Source of the DNA: Nicotiana tabacum
Taxonomy: Eukaryota > Streptophyta > Magnoliopsida > Solanales > Solanaceae
Assembly (NCBI RefSeq): GCF_000715075.1
Contig: NC_134093.1
Span: 98,068,826 to 98,132,825 of the forward strand
DNA: 64,000 nt
Direction: 5' to 3'
Positions within the stretch are counted from its first letter, which is position 1, and the number at the start of each line of letters is the position of its first letter. This document shows positions 45,109-57,410 of the stretch, in pieces. The notes below the pieces were generated by a model. That model saw nothing but the letters and a program-made list of their open reading frames with translations. It was not told the origin of the DNA and searched no databases. Position numbers and translations under genes: made by a program.

Positions 45109-45644
45109 GGCCCGTTTGTCCATAAAAAATATTTTCTCTCCGTTCAATTTTATTTGTTCACTATATTAAAAATATATTTTTACTATTACTTGTCCACTAT
45201 ACTAAATCAAGAAAAACACAATCTTTTTTTCTTGTTATACCCTTATCCTTAATTACTCATTTTCAAACTTATTTCTCAATACTTTTTGAAAGGCTATCAT
45301 TGTTAGGGGTTGTATGGTAAAATACATACTATCTTTATTATTTTTTAAAGGCCGTGAAAAGTCCAAAGTGGACAAGTAAAAGGGAACAGAGGGAGTAATT
45401 TAAATTTTTTAAAAAAAACATATTTGTCCATAAAATTTTGTAAGTTTTTGGAACTTTTTCGAAAATGAGTTTTGACTACTTTTTCAAAAAAATTAGAATT
45501 TTTTTTCCCCACTCACAAAACTATAATATTTTTTCAAGTGAAATGTATGTCCAAACATAAATTTAAATTTCTAATACCGTTTTCCAACTTAACTCTAAAT
45601 ACTACTAGTTTTTTTCAAAAAATATAATTTTTATGTTCATACGC
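45109..45644. mobile_element. hAT-type MITE, copy 2, containing a Stowaway
   Basis: A perfect 8 bp duplication CTTCTTAA flanks it (45101-45108 and 45645-45652). Ends: GGCCCGTTTGTCCATAAAAA and, inverted, GCGTATGAACATAAAAAT. Its sequence is the inverse of copy 1 at 44325-44642, interrupted by the Stowaway at about 45132-45395. Confidence 0.8.
45132..45395. mobile_element. Stowaway-type MITE nested in the hAT MITE
   Basis: The ends CTCTCCGTTC and GAACAGAGGGAG are inverted matches to the classic plant Stowaway terminus CTCCCTCCGTTC. TA follows the right end (45396-45397). The interior GTCCACTATA and AAAGTGGACAAGT is typical of the group, which is moved by mariner-like transposases. Confidence 0.8.
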
Positions 45645-45864
45645 CTTCTTAAATGGATTTTTCCAAATTTTTAAATAAAAAAATATGCAACACAGGAGTT
45701 CAAGACAATTATTCAAAGTAGATCTAGTGGTGTAAAATAGTAATCTCAGATTACAGTGAATTGGCTTTGATTTTGTTAATGTACTGTGCTTTGATCAGAT
45801 TTATGTGGCAAATTGGAAAAAACATAGAGCGGGAAAGCAAAGACAAATGAAAATATTTTTGACT

Positions 45865-46021
45865 TTTTTGCCCTTAACCACAGATTTCGGGTTCGAGTCT
45901 TGATTATAGAGTCGCTGAACGCTTTACTCCCAATGTGGGACTTTATGGTGCAAATTTAAATTTAATCGGACTCCAATACGAATACCGGTAGTGGACACCA
46001 GTTGGAAAACCAAAAAATAAA
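45865..46021 (+). mobile_element. SINE, 5'-truncated
   Basis: The pol III B-box-like GGGTTCGAGTCT is at 45889-45900. It is followed by ACGCTTTACTCCCAATGTGG, TCGGACTCCAATACGAATAC and GGACACCAGTTGGAAAACC, ending in an A-rich run, as in Solanaceae SINEs. No good A box is seen upstream, so the head is missing or decayed. Confidence 0.7.
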
Positions 46022-46374
46022 TACTTCTTTCGAATTAATTTATATGAACACATTTGACTGACACGGAGTTTAAAGAAAAGAAAAGACTTTTAAACTTGTG
46101 ATGTAAAATAAGGCACATATATTTTGTGTGGTTATAAATCATTATATAAAAGTAAATTATTTTCATATAAGAAAAAAAAAGTCATTTTTTTGACACTGAG
46201 AAAAAGAAAATAGGTTCAATTTCAAACAACCTAATATATTTTTGGATACGATAAGGGAACGCTTTTTAAGAAAGAAACAGAATCATTTTATATCACTCTT
46301 TTTATCTCCCAATGAATTCCTTACCAAACTCTCACCACTCTTTTACCCTTCCTTCACTCTTCTTCTCTCCAGAG

Positions 46375-46616
46375 GTACTCTCTAATTTTCCCTTCTATTT
46401 TCATGATTCTTTTTTTTGTATATTTATATAACGATTTATCTTTTAAAAAATTATATATTTTTAATTGTTTTAAAAAATAATAACCTATAAAATGTATAAT
46501 TTTTATATAAGTGTGTATCATATACAAAAAAATATTGTACATATTTTATATACTTTTGACTAGTGAATTTAATTATATACTTTTGTATTTGTCATTTTTC
46601 TTTGGGCGTTGAATAG
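46375..46616 (+). other. Possible 5' UTR intron of the GATA gene
   Basis: AGAG|GTACTC at 46371-46380 resembles a donor and GAATAG|GGC at 46611-46619 an acceptor, just before the start codon. The stretch between is T/A-rich like plant introns, and the sequence before 46375 is a CT-rich leader (TTCTTCTCTCC). A TATA-like TTTTATATCAC lies near 46287. This is prediction from sequence only. Confidence 0.4.
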
Positions 46617-46619
46617 GGC

Positions 46620-47482
46620 ATGGACTGTACTGTCGATGAATTTTTGGTAGATGAACTCCTTGACTTCTCCAATAATTGTTCCACTGAAAACGAAGAGCAC
46701 CCACAGGGGTATAACGGTAAAAAGCCAGAGAAAGTTGAAGCTGAAAATGTTACCAATTTATCTGGAAAACAAGATTTTGGTGAACTCCATTTTCCGGTAA
46801 GAACTATTTTTCGTGAAAAGAAACTTTTTTTTTTTAACTACAGGAATTAATGAGAGCTGTTTTTAATTTTTAGGAAAATGACGAGGATAACCTCGAATGG
46901 CTAGCTCATTTTGTTGAAGATTCATTCACGTACACTGCCGGAAAATTACCGAACCAGGGGGAGATGAAAACTCCGGTCCAAGACAGCAAGTCATGCTTCA
47001 CCACTCCGGTTCAAACCGGGTCAAGAACCAAACGTACAACCGCCGCCCGAGTTTGGTCACTTTCATTGACCGAGTCAGCTTCTACTTCCTCTTCCTCTTC
47101 CTCCACTACAACAACAATGTCGTTCTCGTTATCACCTTGTATTGTTCATACAGCCGAGTCGATAGTACGGAAGCCGGCGGCGAATAAGCGGAGGAAGAAG
47201 GCGGCGGGAGGTGGGGTCCAGCCGCGGCGGTGTAGCCATTGTGGCGTACAAAAGACTCCACAGTGGCGGGCCGGTCCAATGGGTGCAAAAACTCTTTGCA
47301 ATGCATGTGGGGTCCGATTTAAATCCGGTCGGCTCTTGCCGGAGTACCGGCCGGCTTGCAGCCCGACGTTTTCGACCCAGCTACATTCCAACAATCACCG
47401 GAAAGTTTTAGAGATGCGGCGGAAGATGGAAGTAGAAGGCGGCGGTTTGGCTCGACCCGGTTCAGAATTTTTGAAAAATTAA
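46620..47482 (+). CDS. GATA-type zinc-finger transcription factor (two exons, 261 aa)
   Basis: Exon 1 is 46620-46796 (59 codons) and exon 2 is 46874-47482, with a 77 bp intron at 46797-46873 (GTAAGA...TTTTTAG), phase 0. The single GATA finger, residues 179-203, is CSHC-X18-CNAC; the 18-residue loop with [20 protein letters not shown] is diagnostic of plant GATA factors, which bind WGATAR sites in promoters. It is followed by [17 protein letters not shown], as in subfamily A (class I). A basic NKRRKK near residues 163-168 is a likely nuclear signal. The N-terminus is acidic ([14 protein letters not shown]), and a Ser/Thr run lies mid-protein. Size and two-exon layout fit the subfamily. There are no stops or frameshifts, so it looks intact. 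I cannot say which member it is; expression is not shown. Confidence 0.95.
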
Positions 47483-49285
47483 CTTTAACAGGGTAGGTTT
47501 GTTTTTATTCGAATTAAAAGTAGGTTTATGGACTTTTTATTTTAGTGAAGAAGTAGTAGAAATTTTAGAGGGAAAAAGGAAGAACCGGAGTTGGGTCCGG
47601 TTTATTGTGCATTTCTGATGCGAGATGATAGATACTAGATAGTGTAGTAGGTTTTCTACGTGTAACGGATATATATTTACATTCGTAATGTTAGGTGTAT
47701 ATTTATCTTTTGTTTATATTTGGTGTTTATTTTTAGCAAAGTGAAGTTTATATCTTATAATATTATCTTACTGTGTATAATTAAAATTTAACTTTTCAAA
47801 ATTATCCCAATCATTTTGATATTCCTTTGCTATCAATACATTTCGGTACTTTATTTTGTAAAATATCATGTAAGAGTTGTGATGTTATGAAGATGTCCCA
47901 TTTATTATGTAAAGTTAGAATAATCGTAGTAAGTTTTAATATGACACAAAGTATAACAAAAATAATATTTAAACTACACTGATAATTAAATTATATCAAT
48001 GAGGTAAATTTATCTGCACTTGGATATTTAAATATCGGTCTGCAATATTTTAGGCACCTTTTAGGATATACATGAATTGATCAGACAAATAACTATTAAT
48101 TAAATTAAATTAAAATAATTCATTCATTCGCAATTAATATTTTTCTAGAAAATAATAAGTGCATATACAACACATCGGCATCGGTTAAAGTCATGGGTAA
48201 TGGATTAAGCATTTGTTGGGCTGGGCTCGCTCAATCCGAAGCCTTTCTAATCATTGAATCATAAGATTTTAGAAAACTTCAAGTTATCTTTATTTATAAG
48301 TAGCTTATTACAAAAATTGACAAATTCATAAGATATTACTAATATTAGCAAATAAGCTATAAAATATTAAATTATTACTTTTTTTTGAGTGGGTGTTATT
48401 AGAATAGATTGGGTATATCTTAAGGAGCTTGAATCTCAGTTTTTGGATAATTTGGTGGAGTTTTGAGATGATCTGAATTGAAATTTTGAAGTAGAAGATG
48501 AACATGAAAACAATGATATGTGTATCACACTGTGTATCATTAGCACATATGTATCATATTTGTATCAAATGTGTATCACATGTGTACCTGTGGCGTGATA
48601 TATATGTTTGATACATGTGTCGCAGAAGAATTTTTTGAACTCGATTTTAACTACGAATTTTGATACCAAATCAGTCCAAATTACCGTCAATCTTCTTCAA
48701 TTTTGTATATTGACTCATTATATATTTTCAATGAATTTCAACCATAACCATTGAAAAAGGTCTTTTTGCTTAGATTTTTTGAATCTTGTATATATATATT
48801 TTTTGTATTTCATCACCTTATTTGCTACCTCATCCATAAAATTTTCTTTCAGTCTTGCATCTAATGTTGTTGATCACACTTTAAAATATGGAAACAGATC
48901 TTTGCGTGTGATTTTTGGAGAGAAAAAATCTTATTATTTGGGTTTTTAATTTTTATATGTGTTTGGCTAGTTTTGGTAAGTGTATGATCAATGGCTAGAG
49001 GTTGGTAAGTTAGGACTTATTTGGGACATTTCTGTAAGATTTTCTAAGATTTTTAGTTTGAAATTTCAGGACAAAATAAGTATTGGCTTATCTCTAATCG
49101 CATCCCTGAGAATGACTATCTGGTCAAATTCACTATTTACTTTTTTAGCGATATATATAAATTATATACTAATTATACATATATATTATATATTTATCAG
49201 TTATTTTAATTTATGCGGTTGAATATGCGACCATTTGGGTTAACTCTTCTAGAATTAAGTTCTTTAATTCTAAAAAGATAACATG
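47483..49285. other. 3' flank of the GATA gene and AT-rich repeats; no further gene
   Basis: The first 250 bases are probably the 3' untranslated region. From about 48400 the sequence looks like old dispersed repeat: at 48510-48600 there are five TGTATCA motifs at irregular spacing. I see no coding region. Confidence 0.55.
48510..48620. repeat. Irregular TGTATCA-rich repeat
   Basis: GTGTATCACA/GTATCAT motifs occur about five times in 100 bases, followed by an inverted TGATACATGTG. It is likely part of a decayed dispersed repeat. Confidence 0.5.
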
Positions 49286-49557
49286 TGTTATGAATAAAAG
49301 CAATATAGCAAGAACTATGTAATTAATTAGAACTTAACATAAGAAGGGAATGATAATATTAGAAGAGAGGATTTCTACACTTTCAGAGTGTCTCCAATAG
49401 GTTCATCAATGAACCTATTTGTAGACATAATTCGTTGTTACAAAAACTAATCCAAAACCTGTTATGAATACAGAACGAATCCATAACCAATCCAAAACAT
49501 GTTATGGAAGATATCCACCGTTGCAAGTGGACGAATCCAATTGCAGGATTTATAACA
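49286..49557 (-). mobile_element. Copia 3' LTR (272 bp)
   Basis: On the plus strand it starts TGTTATGAATAAAAGC and ends TTATAACA. A purine tract (read on the minus strand as TTCAAAGGGGAG) lies at 49558-49569, next to it. Confidence 0.85.
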
Positions 49558-49770
49558 CTCCCCTTTGAATGTGCAATAACAGATAATGTGCCTCGTTAAA
49601 ACCTTACTAAGAAAAAAAATCTTGTGGGAAAAACTCTTAATGAAGAAAAAAGAGTACGCATATCTTGTAATACGCATTATTTGCTGCCTAGTTAAAAACC
49701 TTGCCAGGAAAACCCAGTGGGATAAAATATTAGTTAAGGAAAAAAGAGTACAACGTGTATCTTACTCCCC

Positions 49771-51600
49771 CTAATGAAAACTTTGTTTCAAATATTTGAG
49801 TCTTCGCATTCCAATCTTGTATACCATCTTCTCAAAAGTTGAACTTGACAAAGATTTAGTGAATAAATCTGTCGGATTGTCACTTGAACGGATTTGTTGC
49901 ACATCAATGTTATCATTTTTCTGACGATCACGTATGTAGAATAATTTTGGTGAAATGTGCTTCATTCTATCTCCTTTTATAAATCCTCCATTCAATTGGG
50001 CTATGCATGCAGTATTGTCTTCGTATAAAATTGTGGATCTTTTATCACATTCCAAACCATATTTTTCTTAAATAAAATGAATCACCGTTCTCAACCATAC
50101 GTATTCCCTACTTGCTTCATGAATAGCTGTTATCTCAGCATGATTTGAAGAAGTAGCAACAATAGATTGCTTTGTGGAGCGCCATGATATGACAGTACCT
50201 CCATATGTAAACATGTACCCGATTTGAGATCGAGCTTTATAAAGATCAAATAAATAACATGCATCTACATAACCAATAAGATTTGCACTACCTTTGTTCG
50301 AATAAGATAAACCCATATCAAGAGTTCCCTTTAAATAATGCAATATATGCTTAATCCTGTTCCAATGTCTCTGTGTAGGAGAAGAGCTATATGTTGCTAG
50401 TAAATTAACAGAAAATGCTATATCGGGCATTGTAGCATTAGCAAGATACATAAGTGCACCAATTGCACTAAGTTGGGGTATTTCAGGACCAAGGAGTTTC
50501 TCATCCTCTTCTGGAGGTCGGAACGGATCCCTATTCACTTCAAGTGATCGAACAACCATTGGTGTACTTAATGGGTGCGCTTTGTCCATGTAAAAATATT
50601 TTAAGGCCCTTTATGTATAGGCAAATTGATGGATAAAGATCCCATCTGCAAAATGTTCAATTTGCAGACCAAGACAAAGTTTTGTCTTTCCAAGTTCTTT
50701 CATCTCAAATTCTTTCTTAAGATATTCAATTGCCTTTTGTAGCTCTTCTAGAGTTCCAACAAGATTTATGTCATCAACATAAACAACAAGTATAACAAAT
50801 TTTAATGCAATTTTCTTTATGAAAATATATGGACAAATAACATCATTTATGTAACCTTCTTTCAGTAAATATTCACTGAGGCGATTATATCACATGCGCC
50901 CATATTGCTTTAAATTGTAAAAAGATCTTTGTAATCTGATTGAATATATTTTCCGAGATTTTGAATATGTTTCAGGCATTTTAAATCCTTCAGGATTTTT
51001 CATGTAAATTTTATTATTAAGTGAACCATACAGATAAGTTGTAACTACATCCATTAGATGTATTTCAAGCCTTTCATATAGGTCTAAACTGAAGAGATAT
51101 CGAAATGTTATGGCATCCATAACGGGTGAATATATTTTATCGTAATCGACTCCAGGTCGTTGTGAGAATCCTTGTGCAACAAGGCGTGCCTTGTATCTTT
51201 TAATTTTATTTGTATCATTTTTTTCGTACAAAAACCCATTTATGACCAACTGGTTTTATACCAGCAGGTACTGGTCCAAAGACCTCCCTTTTAGCAAGTG
51301 AGTTCAATTTTGATTGAATTGCCTCTTGCAATTTTGGCCAATCAGATCTTTCTCGACATTCTTTGAGAGATCGGGGTTCAAGATCCTCACTATCTTGCAT
51401 AATGTTAAGTGCAATATTATATACAAAAATATTATCCACCACTATTTCATATCGATTTAAATTAATCCTATCACCAGTAGAAATTATTAAAAGTTCCTCA
51501 CTCACTTGAGTCTTGGGTTCATTGATTTCTTCAGGAATCTTAGAACTAATAAGATCTTGGGTCTCTTCAGGAGATTCCTTCATAGTATCATTTTGATCAT
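49771..51600 (-). pseudogene. Copia reverse transcriptase and RNase H
   Basis: Reading on the minus strand: KPVGHKWVFVRKK and RYKARLVAQGFSQRPGVDYD start the RT. The catalytic YVDD is intact at 50781-50770. LMYLANATMPDIAFSVNLLA and HILHYLKGTLDMGLSYSNKG follow, and RNase H includes SIVATSSNHAEITAIHEASR and ILYEDNTACIAQL. Frameshifts and stops separate the blocks near 51240, 50885, 50610 and 50065. Confidence 0.9.
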
Positions 51601-51899
51601 TTGTTGATTTTCTTTTTCTGGGATTTCAATCATTAGAACCCAAAGTCTTCCACGCTTCAGGCGTGCTTTAGGTTCACTAGCTCTCATACTAGTAGATGGT
51701 CCTGCTGGGACATCAATTCAGATAGGTATATTCTTTATAGGGATATGTGACTTAGTTATCCTTTTCAAATCAGTAAATGCGTCTGCCATTTGATTTGCTA
51801 TATTCTGTAAATGGATGATCTTCTGGACCTCCTGATTACATATATGATCAAAATGAGATAATGATGAAACTTTTCACACAATTTATCTTTTGATTTCCT

Positions 51900-53499
51900 T
51901 TTTATCTCTCCCTAATTGTGAAAAATTTATTTCATCAAATCAAGCAGTAAATAAGTCTTCCGTCAATGGTTCAAAATAGCGAATAATAGCGGGTGAGCCA
52001 AACCCAACGTATATTCCTAACCTTCTCTAGGGACCCATCTTACTGCGCAACGGTGGTGCTACTGGCACATATACAGCACAATCAAAAATTCGTAGATGAG
52101 CAATATTTGGTTCATGACCAAAAACTAATTGTGACGGAGAATATTTATTAGAATGTGTAGGTCTGAGACAAATAAGTGATGTTGCATGCAAGATAGAATG
52201 GCCCCAAATATTAGTGGGCAATTTTGTTTTCATAAGTAGTAGTCTTGCTATCAATTGTAGGAGTTTAATAAATGACTATGTAAGGCCATTTTGAGTATGA
52301 ACGTAAGGTACATGATGTTCAACTTTTATCCCAACTGATAGATAATAATCATCAAAAGCTTGAGAAGTGTATTTTCCAGCATTATCAAGGCGGATAGCCT
52401 TTATATGATAATTTGGGAATTGTGCCCTTAATCAAATTATTTGGGCTAAAAGCTTTGCAAACACTAGGTTACGAGATGATAGTAGGTACACATGAGACCA
52501 TCTTGAAGATGCATCTATTAGGACCATAAAATATCTAAACAACCCACTTGGTGGGTGAATAAGTCCACATATATCCCCATGTATACGCTCTAAAAAGATA
52601 GGAGATTCAATGTCAACCTTCATTGGTTATGGTCTAGTGATCATTTTACCGTGATAACAAGCATCATAAGAAAATTCATCATTTGTAAGAATCTTCACGT
52701 TCTTTAATGGATGCCCACTCGAGTTTTAAGTAATTCGTCTCATCATTATTGATCCAGGATGGACTAAGCGGCCATGCCAAAGCACAAAAGTATTTGAATT
52801 AGTAAACTTCTAGTTTACTATGGAGTGTGCTTTAACTGTACTAATTTTTGAATAGTATAAGCCAGAAGATAAAGTTGGTAACTTTTCTACAATGCACTTC
52901 CGGCCAGAAATATTCTTTGTAATACAAAGATATTCCACATTCATTTCATCTATTATCTCAACATGATAGCCATTTCGGCGGATATCTATAAAACTCAACA
53001 AGTTTCTTCGGGACTTGGAGGAGAATAATGCATTGTCTATAATAAGTTTTGTTCCCTTAGACAGAAATATAGTAGCTCTTCCGGAGACTCAATCAAACTT
53101 ATATTACCAGAAATTGTAGAAATATTTTTTTTCCCTTATGTAAATAAGAAAAGTATTTCTGATCTTTGAATATGGCATAAGGTGTTCCACTATCAATTAC
53201 ACAAATATCTTCATGATTTGTCTTTACTTCAAACATAATTTAAGGATTATCCATATTCTTCAAAATGACATAAACAAAATATATATTATAGTAAACATCA
53301 TTATCAAAGCATAACCTTTATTTATGTAGAACAATTACATAACCGTACTATCTAATACAAACAACAAAAATTAAAATATTTAAATTCCTACAGATTCGTC
53401 ACCGATCACATGACTTGTTTCTCCTTCTGGGATGGCAAAGTAATCATCTACATCTAAATGCATGAAGTCTAAATTATCTTTAGAAATAAAATTTAATTT
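51900..53499 (-). pseudogene. Copia protease and integrase
   Basis: The protease active site DSGTPYA is near 53194-53174. The integrase region has RIHGDICGLIHPPSGLFRYF and MVLIDASSRWSHVYLLSSRN near 52600-52460, with the first catalytic aspartate near 52516. The second is in IRLDNAGKYTS near 52380; the usual E in the following GEF is K here. LPTNIWGHSILHATSLICLR and the HLRIFDCAVYVPVAPPLRSK stretch (52254-52027) close it. Many stops and frameshifts are present. Confidence 0.82.
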
Positions 53500-54377
53500 A
53501 GCATTTTTCTTTGTCTTCTCTAGGGAGGCTTGATAAAGCTCAACCAGGTGTTTTGGCGTACGACAGGTACGTGACCAGTGCCCTTTTCCTCCACATTTAT
53601 AGCATGCATTTTATGCATTTGTTACTTGCACTGCTTCATGCTTTTATTCCTTTCTTTTCCACTGCTGGTAGTGAGGATAGTTATTTGATGCATTATTATT
53701 ATTATTATTATTATTAGAGTTTCTTCCCCGACCACGGCCTTGACCACGACTGGGCCCACAACCTCTTCCATGCTTAGCTTGGTGAAAGTTCTCTCATTCA
53801 CTTCAGGGAATGGACAAGAACCAGTAGGTCGACTTTCATGATTTTTCATTAATAGCCCATTATGTTGCTCAACCACAAGAAGATGTGAAATAAGTTCAGA
53901 ATACTTTTTTGAATCTCATATCTCGATATTGCTGCTGCAGGAGCATATTCGAGGCATGAAAGTGGTGAAAGTTTTCTCCAACATATCATGGTGAGTAATA
54001 TTATCCCCACATAATTTTAATTGGGAAATAATTCTGAATATAGCAGAATTATACTCACTGATAGATTTAAAATCTTGTAACCTTAAATGAGTCAAGTCAT
54101 AACGTGCCTGTGGAAGAACGACCATCTTCAGGTGGTCATATCTATCTTTCAAATTATTCCACAGTATAATTGGATCTTTAATAGTGAGATATTCCATTTT
54201 CAAGATTTTATCAAGGTGATGGCGTAGGAATATCATTGCTTTGGCACGGTCTTGGTTTGATACTTGATTTTTATCCTTGATGGTGTCTGCCATACTCATC
54301 GCATCAAGCACCTAAGGCATGTTGCTTTTACCCGATATATCCAGGGCTACAAATTCATGTTTAGAAAAATTTGACAT
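53500..54377 (-). pseudogene. Copia gag with zinc knuckle
   Basis: The likely start is ATG at 54377 (MSNFSKHEFVALDISGKSNM). A TAG replaces a Trp codon at about 54314. The frame 54311-53916 contains LWNNLKDRYDHLKMVVLPQA and LRLQDFKSISEYNSAIFRII, the copia Gag core. The zinc knuckle CYKCGGKGHWSRTC is at about 53603-53562. A run of ATT triplets (53690-53717) interrupts the linker. Confidence 0.87.
53688..53717. repeat. (ATT)n microsatellite in copia gag
   Basis: About nine ATT units; on the gag strand this reads as AAT (Asn) codons. Confidence 0.85.
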
Positions 54378-54439
54378 TATTTAGAAAAAGAAAGTTCGTA
54401 CCTCTGATACTTTCAAAGTATTTGCTCGAGATGGCAGAG

Positions 54440-54455
54440 TCTCGTGCTGATAACG
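54440..54455 (-). other. Copia primer-binding site
   Basis: On the minus strand, CGTTATCAGCACGAGA directly follows the LTR. It resembles the initiator-Met site TGGTATCAGAGC but with changes. Confidence 0.55.
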
Positions 54456-54646
54456 TGTTATGAAATAAAAGCAATATAGCAAGAACTATGTAATTAACTA
54501 GAACTTAACATAAGAAGGGAATGATAATATTAGAAGAAAGGATTTCTACGTTTTCAGAGTGTCTCCAATAGGTTCATCAATGAAACTATTTATAGACATA
54601 ATTCGTTGTTACAAAAACCAATCCAAAATTTGTTATGAATACAGAA
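54456..54646 (-). mobile_element. Copia 5' LTR, truncated
   Basis: It matches 49286-49476 at roughly 93% by eye and then stops at CAGAA, before the end present in the other LTR. Confidence 0.85.
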
Positions 54647-56371
54647 TCGGCTTTAATTAATTAAGGTTAGTGCTGGCGTCTTCGTTTTTTTGTGTATAAA
54701 TCTTTTCATGGGCTCAAAAGTTGACTCAGGCCTTTCGGAGTAGCTATTTCTGATGTGGAGTGTGGACACCCCATTCCAAAACGTTTGGGCCTAAATATAA
54801 TACTCAAGGAAAAATGACATTGTATAGCCACTCTTAAAATAATAGTCAAAAAATATAATTTTTATATATTGTTTTGTATATTTATACATTTTGTATGTTA
54901 TATTTAAGTTATACAAATCTGATATACTTTTTCAGCTACCGAATATAAATAATTTCTAGCACGGGCTAAAAGTGATAATACCCCAATACTCAATTCTATT
55001 GGGTAAAATAGCAAATAGCCATTTTAGACCACAATCGATATAGTCACCGATTCAAAGCTATTCAACATTCAACCGCATGTTAATACGATAATAAAATTTG
55101 AACAACATTACCCTCAACAAAAATACGAAAATATACTAAATGGTTGAGTTCGAGAATTCCCTACAAGTAAAATTCTAACATAGTGTATTGGATTTTCGCG
55201 CTTTTACAAGTGTAAGCACATTATATTGTGCTAGAATTTTTTCATTTTTTAGCTAAGAATATTTTTATCCAACTTTATTAATCATAAAAAGTGACTATCT
55301 TTCAATTATATTTCAAAGCGTAGGTAAAACAAAATGTCAAAAAAATTGCCATCCCACACTATTTTACAATTCTACGCCAGAGGAAATATTGATAAGAAAC
55401 CCCCATATCAATCCAGGCAATTCTCTCCCTTGAAACCGTTTAAATGGATTACCAAGTAGGGAAAATGTAAACAACATATTATCAATTAAAAAATGGGTTG
55501 GATAATGAACTTTTTAATAACGGGTAGAATATGGATAAGAACCATATTATTCACTTAAAAAATGGTTAACCAAATGGATAACTAATGTGTTTAACTTTTA
55601 CTTTTGTAAAGCCTCAAATTAGGGGTTCCTCAAATTTGAGAGACTAGGAATTCACCCATAAGTGATTATATTCAAGAAGTCATGGATAATATGGATATCT
55701 ATATTATCTACCGGATAACTCATTTTTTATCCGTCTCAAATACGGGTCGAGTCGGATAATTTATCCGCTTTTTGAATTACCCATTTTCGAACCGCATATA
55801 TCTGACCCGACTCGCCTGTTTGCCACCCCTAGATGGAGCAATAAAAGTCGGGAAAAAAACACACACACTGGTGTTTACTTTAAGCTTAATTAATTTTTCT
55901 TAAAGGAACATTAGTCACAAAGTAAGGTGAGTTAGGTTTTCTTATTTTTACGTTTATATCATACATAACTAAGTGATAAATGAGTGTATGAAAGACATAT
56001 AATTTATCTTACATTCATTCATTTGTTGACGTAAATATTAGGTGCCAACAAGATTTAATATTTTTTAAGTAACTAAATCAGCATTAAACGATACTTATCA
56101 TGGTATCCTTAGATATTATGTACAAAATACATTTTAATATCGTAATTAATTTATAAAACTTTACCGCAAAGCATGATATATGACTCAAATTTATTGTTTT
56201 AGTGTAACGATCACGATAAGTGTTTTTCGACAAACGAGGAAAAGGTCAGATATCCATATATAAAAATTCTTGGGACGATAAAGTGGACTTTAGTTTGCTG
56301 TTTCGTCAATAAAGCTGCTGAACTTTTCGATAAAGCATTGAAATAATATTAATGGATCGTGGAAAATATTA
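54647..56371. other. AT-rich region with dispersed-repeat fragments; no gene seen
   Basis: A repeat related to 56960-57190 lies at 54808-54985 and ends CTACCGAATATAAATAATTTC. At about 55640-55832 the sequence ends in TGCCACCCCTAG and has GGATAA and TTATCC motifs in both orientations, which suggests the right end of a non-autonomous DNA element. No left end was found. Confidence 0.5.
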
Positions 56372-56731
56372 AGGGATCGTTTGGTAATATTACTGAATAT
56401 GATATATTAGCAATGCGAGGATTAGTAATGTTGTTATTAGTACAATACTTGGATTATTTCTTATGACTGTTTGATGTGGTGTACTAAAAATAACATGCAT
56501 TATATATATAAAACATATTTTTTTACAAAATTATCCTCCACATTCTTTAGCTTTGTGTGACTTTAAGGCTAATTTATCTTTAACCATACTTATGCATGTA
56601 ATAATAGTTTTTGTATTGCTAATATCATGGTTTGCTATGTATTAGTTGTACATAGGATAATACCAAATAAGGTATATAACTAATACTTATATTAATTATA
56701 CATAACTTAAAAAAGTATACCAAACAAAGGA
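56372..56731. mobile_element. Candidate MITE with inverted TTTGGTA ends
   Basis: The left end AAGGGATCGTTTGGTA and, inverted, right end ATCCTTTGTTTGGTATA are similar. TTA is present at both edges (ATTAA on each side), as in PIF/Harbinger-like elements. The match is short. Confidence 0.4.
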
Positions 56732-56959
56732 TTAATAATACTAAAATTAATGCATGCATTATTTTTCTTAATAACAAGAAAAAATAATAAATGAAGCCAA
56801 TAAAAATCAAAAATCCAATCATGCATTTTGAAGTTTCACGTGCGATGAATTCAATTTTTGGGACTTAATAATATGTCCATGTCCACATTCATGGGCGAAT
56901 GTAAAGCAAAGTGTTTTATATTGTTGCGGTCTAATCCAGCAACATTGATACAAACTTTC

Positions 56960-57190
<231 letters not shown>

Positions 57191-57410
57191 GTTCAACTTT
57201 TTATTGTGTTTAAAAATCCATAAAATGAATTAGTACTATTAAATTCATACTCAGTTATTAACATTTGAAATCGTTATTTTAAAATTTCGAATTAATAAAG
57301 TTTAAATCTAGAATTGTATTACGGAGATGACACCATATTGAAATTTGAGAGTGACCTCAAATTGAATAACACAACTTGAAAATGCGCTTTTCAAAATAGT
57401 ATATAAAAAA

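Larger units (their letters stand above)
49286..54646 (-). mobile_element. Ty1/copia retrotransposon, minus strand, decayed
   Basis: The element reads leftward: 5' LTR at 54456-54646, gag from 54377, then zinc knuckle, protease, integrase, RT, RNase H, and 3' LTR at 49286-49557. The order integrase before RT is diagnostic of Ty1/copia. The Gag and zinc knuckle resemble the Ale/Retrofit group by recollection. The 5' LTR lacks its outer part (about 80 bases) compared with the 3' LTR, so the element is truncated at its right end and no target duplication can be checked. Confidence 0.9.

Noticed and set aside
45889..45900. B-box-like sequence as a tRNA gene
   Set aside because: There is no cloverleaf or A box; the downstream sequence is a SINE body with an A-rich end.
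47106..47411. Other-frame and minus-strand frames over the GATA finger
   Set aside because: They are shadows of the GC-rich second exon; the zinc-finger frame is clearly the real one.
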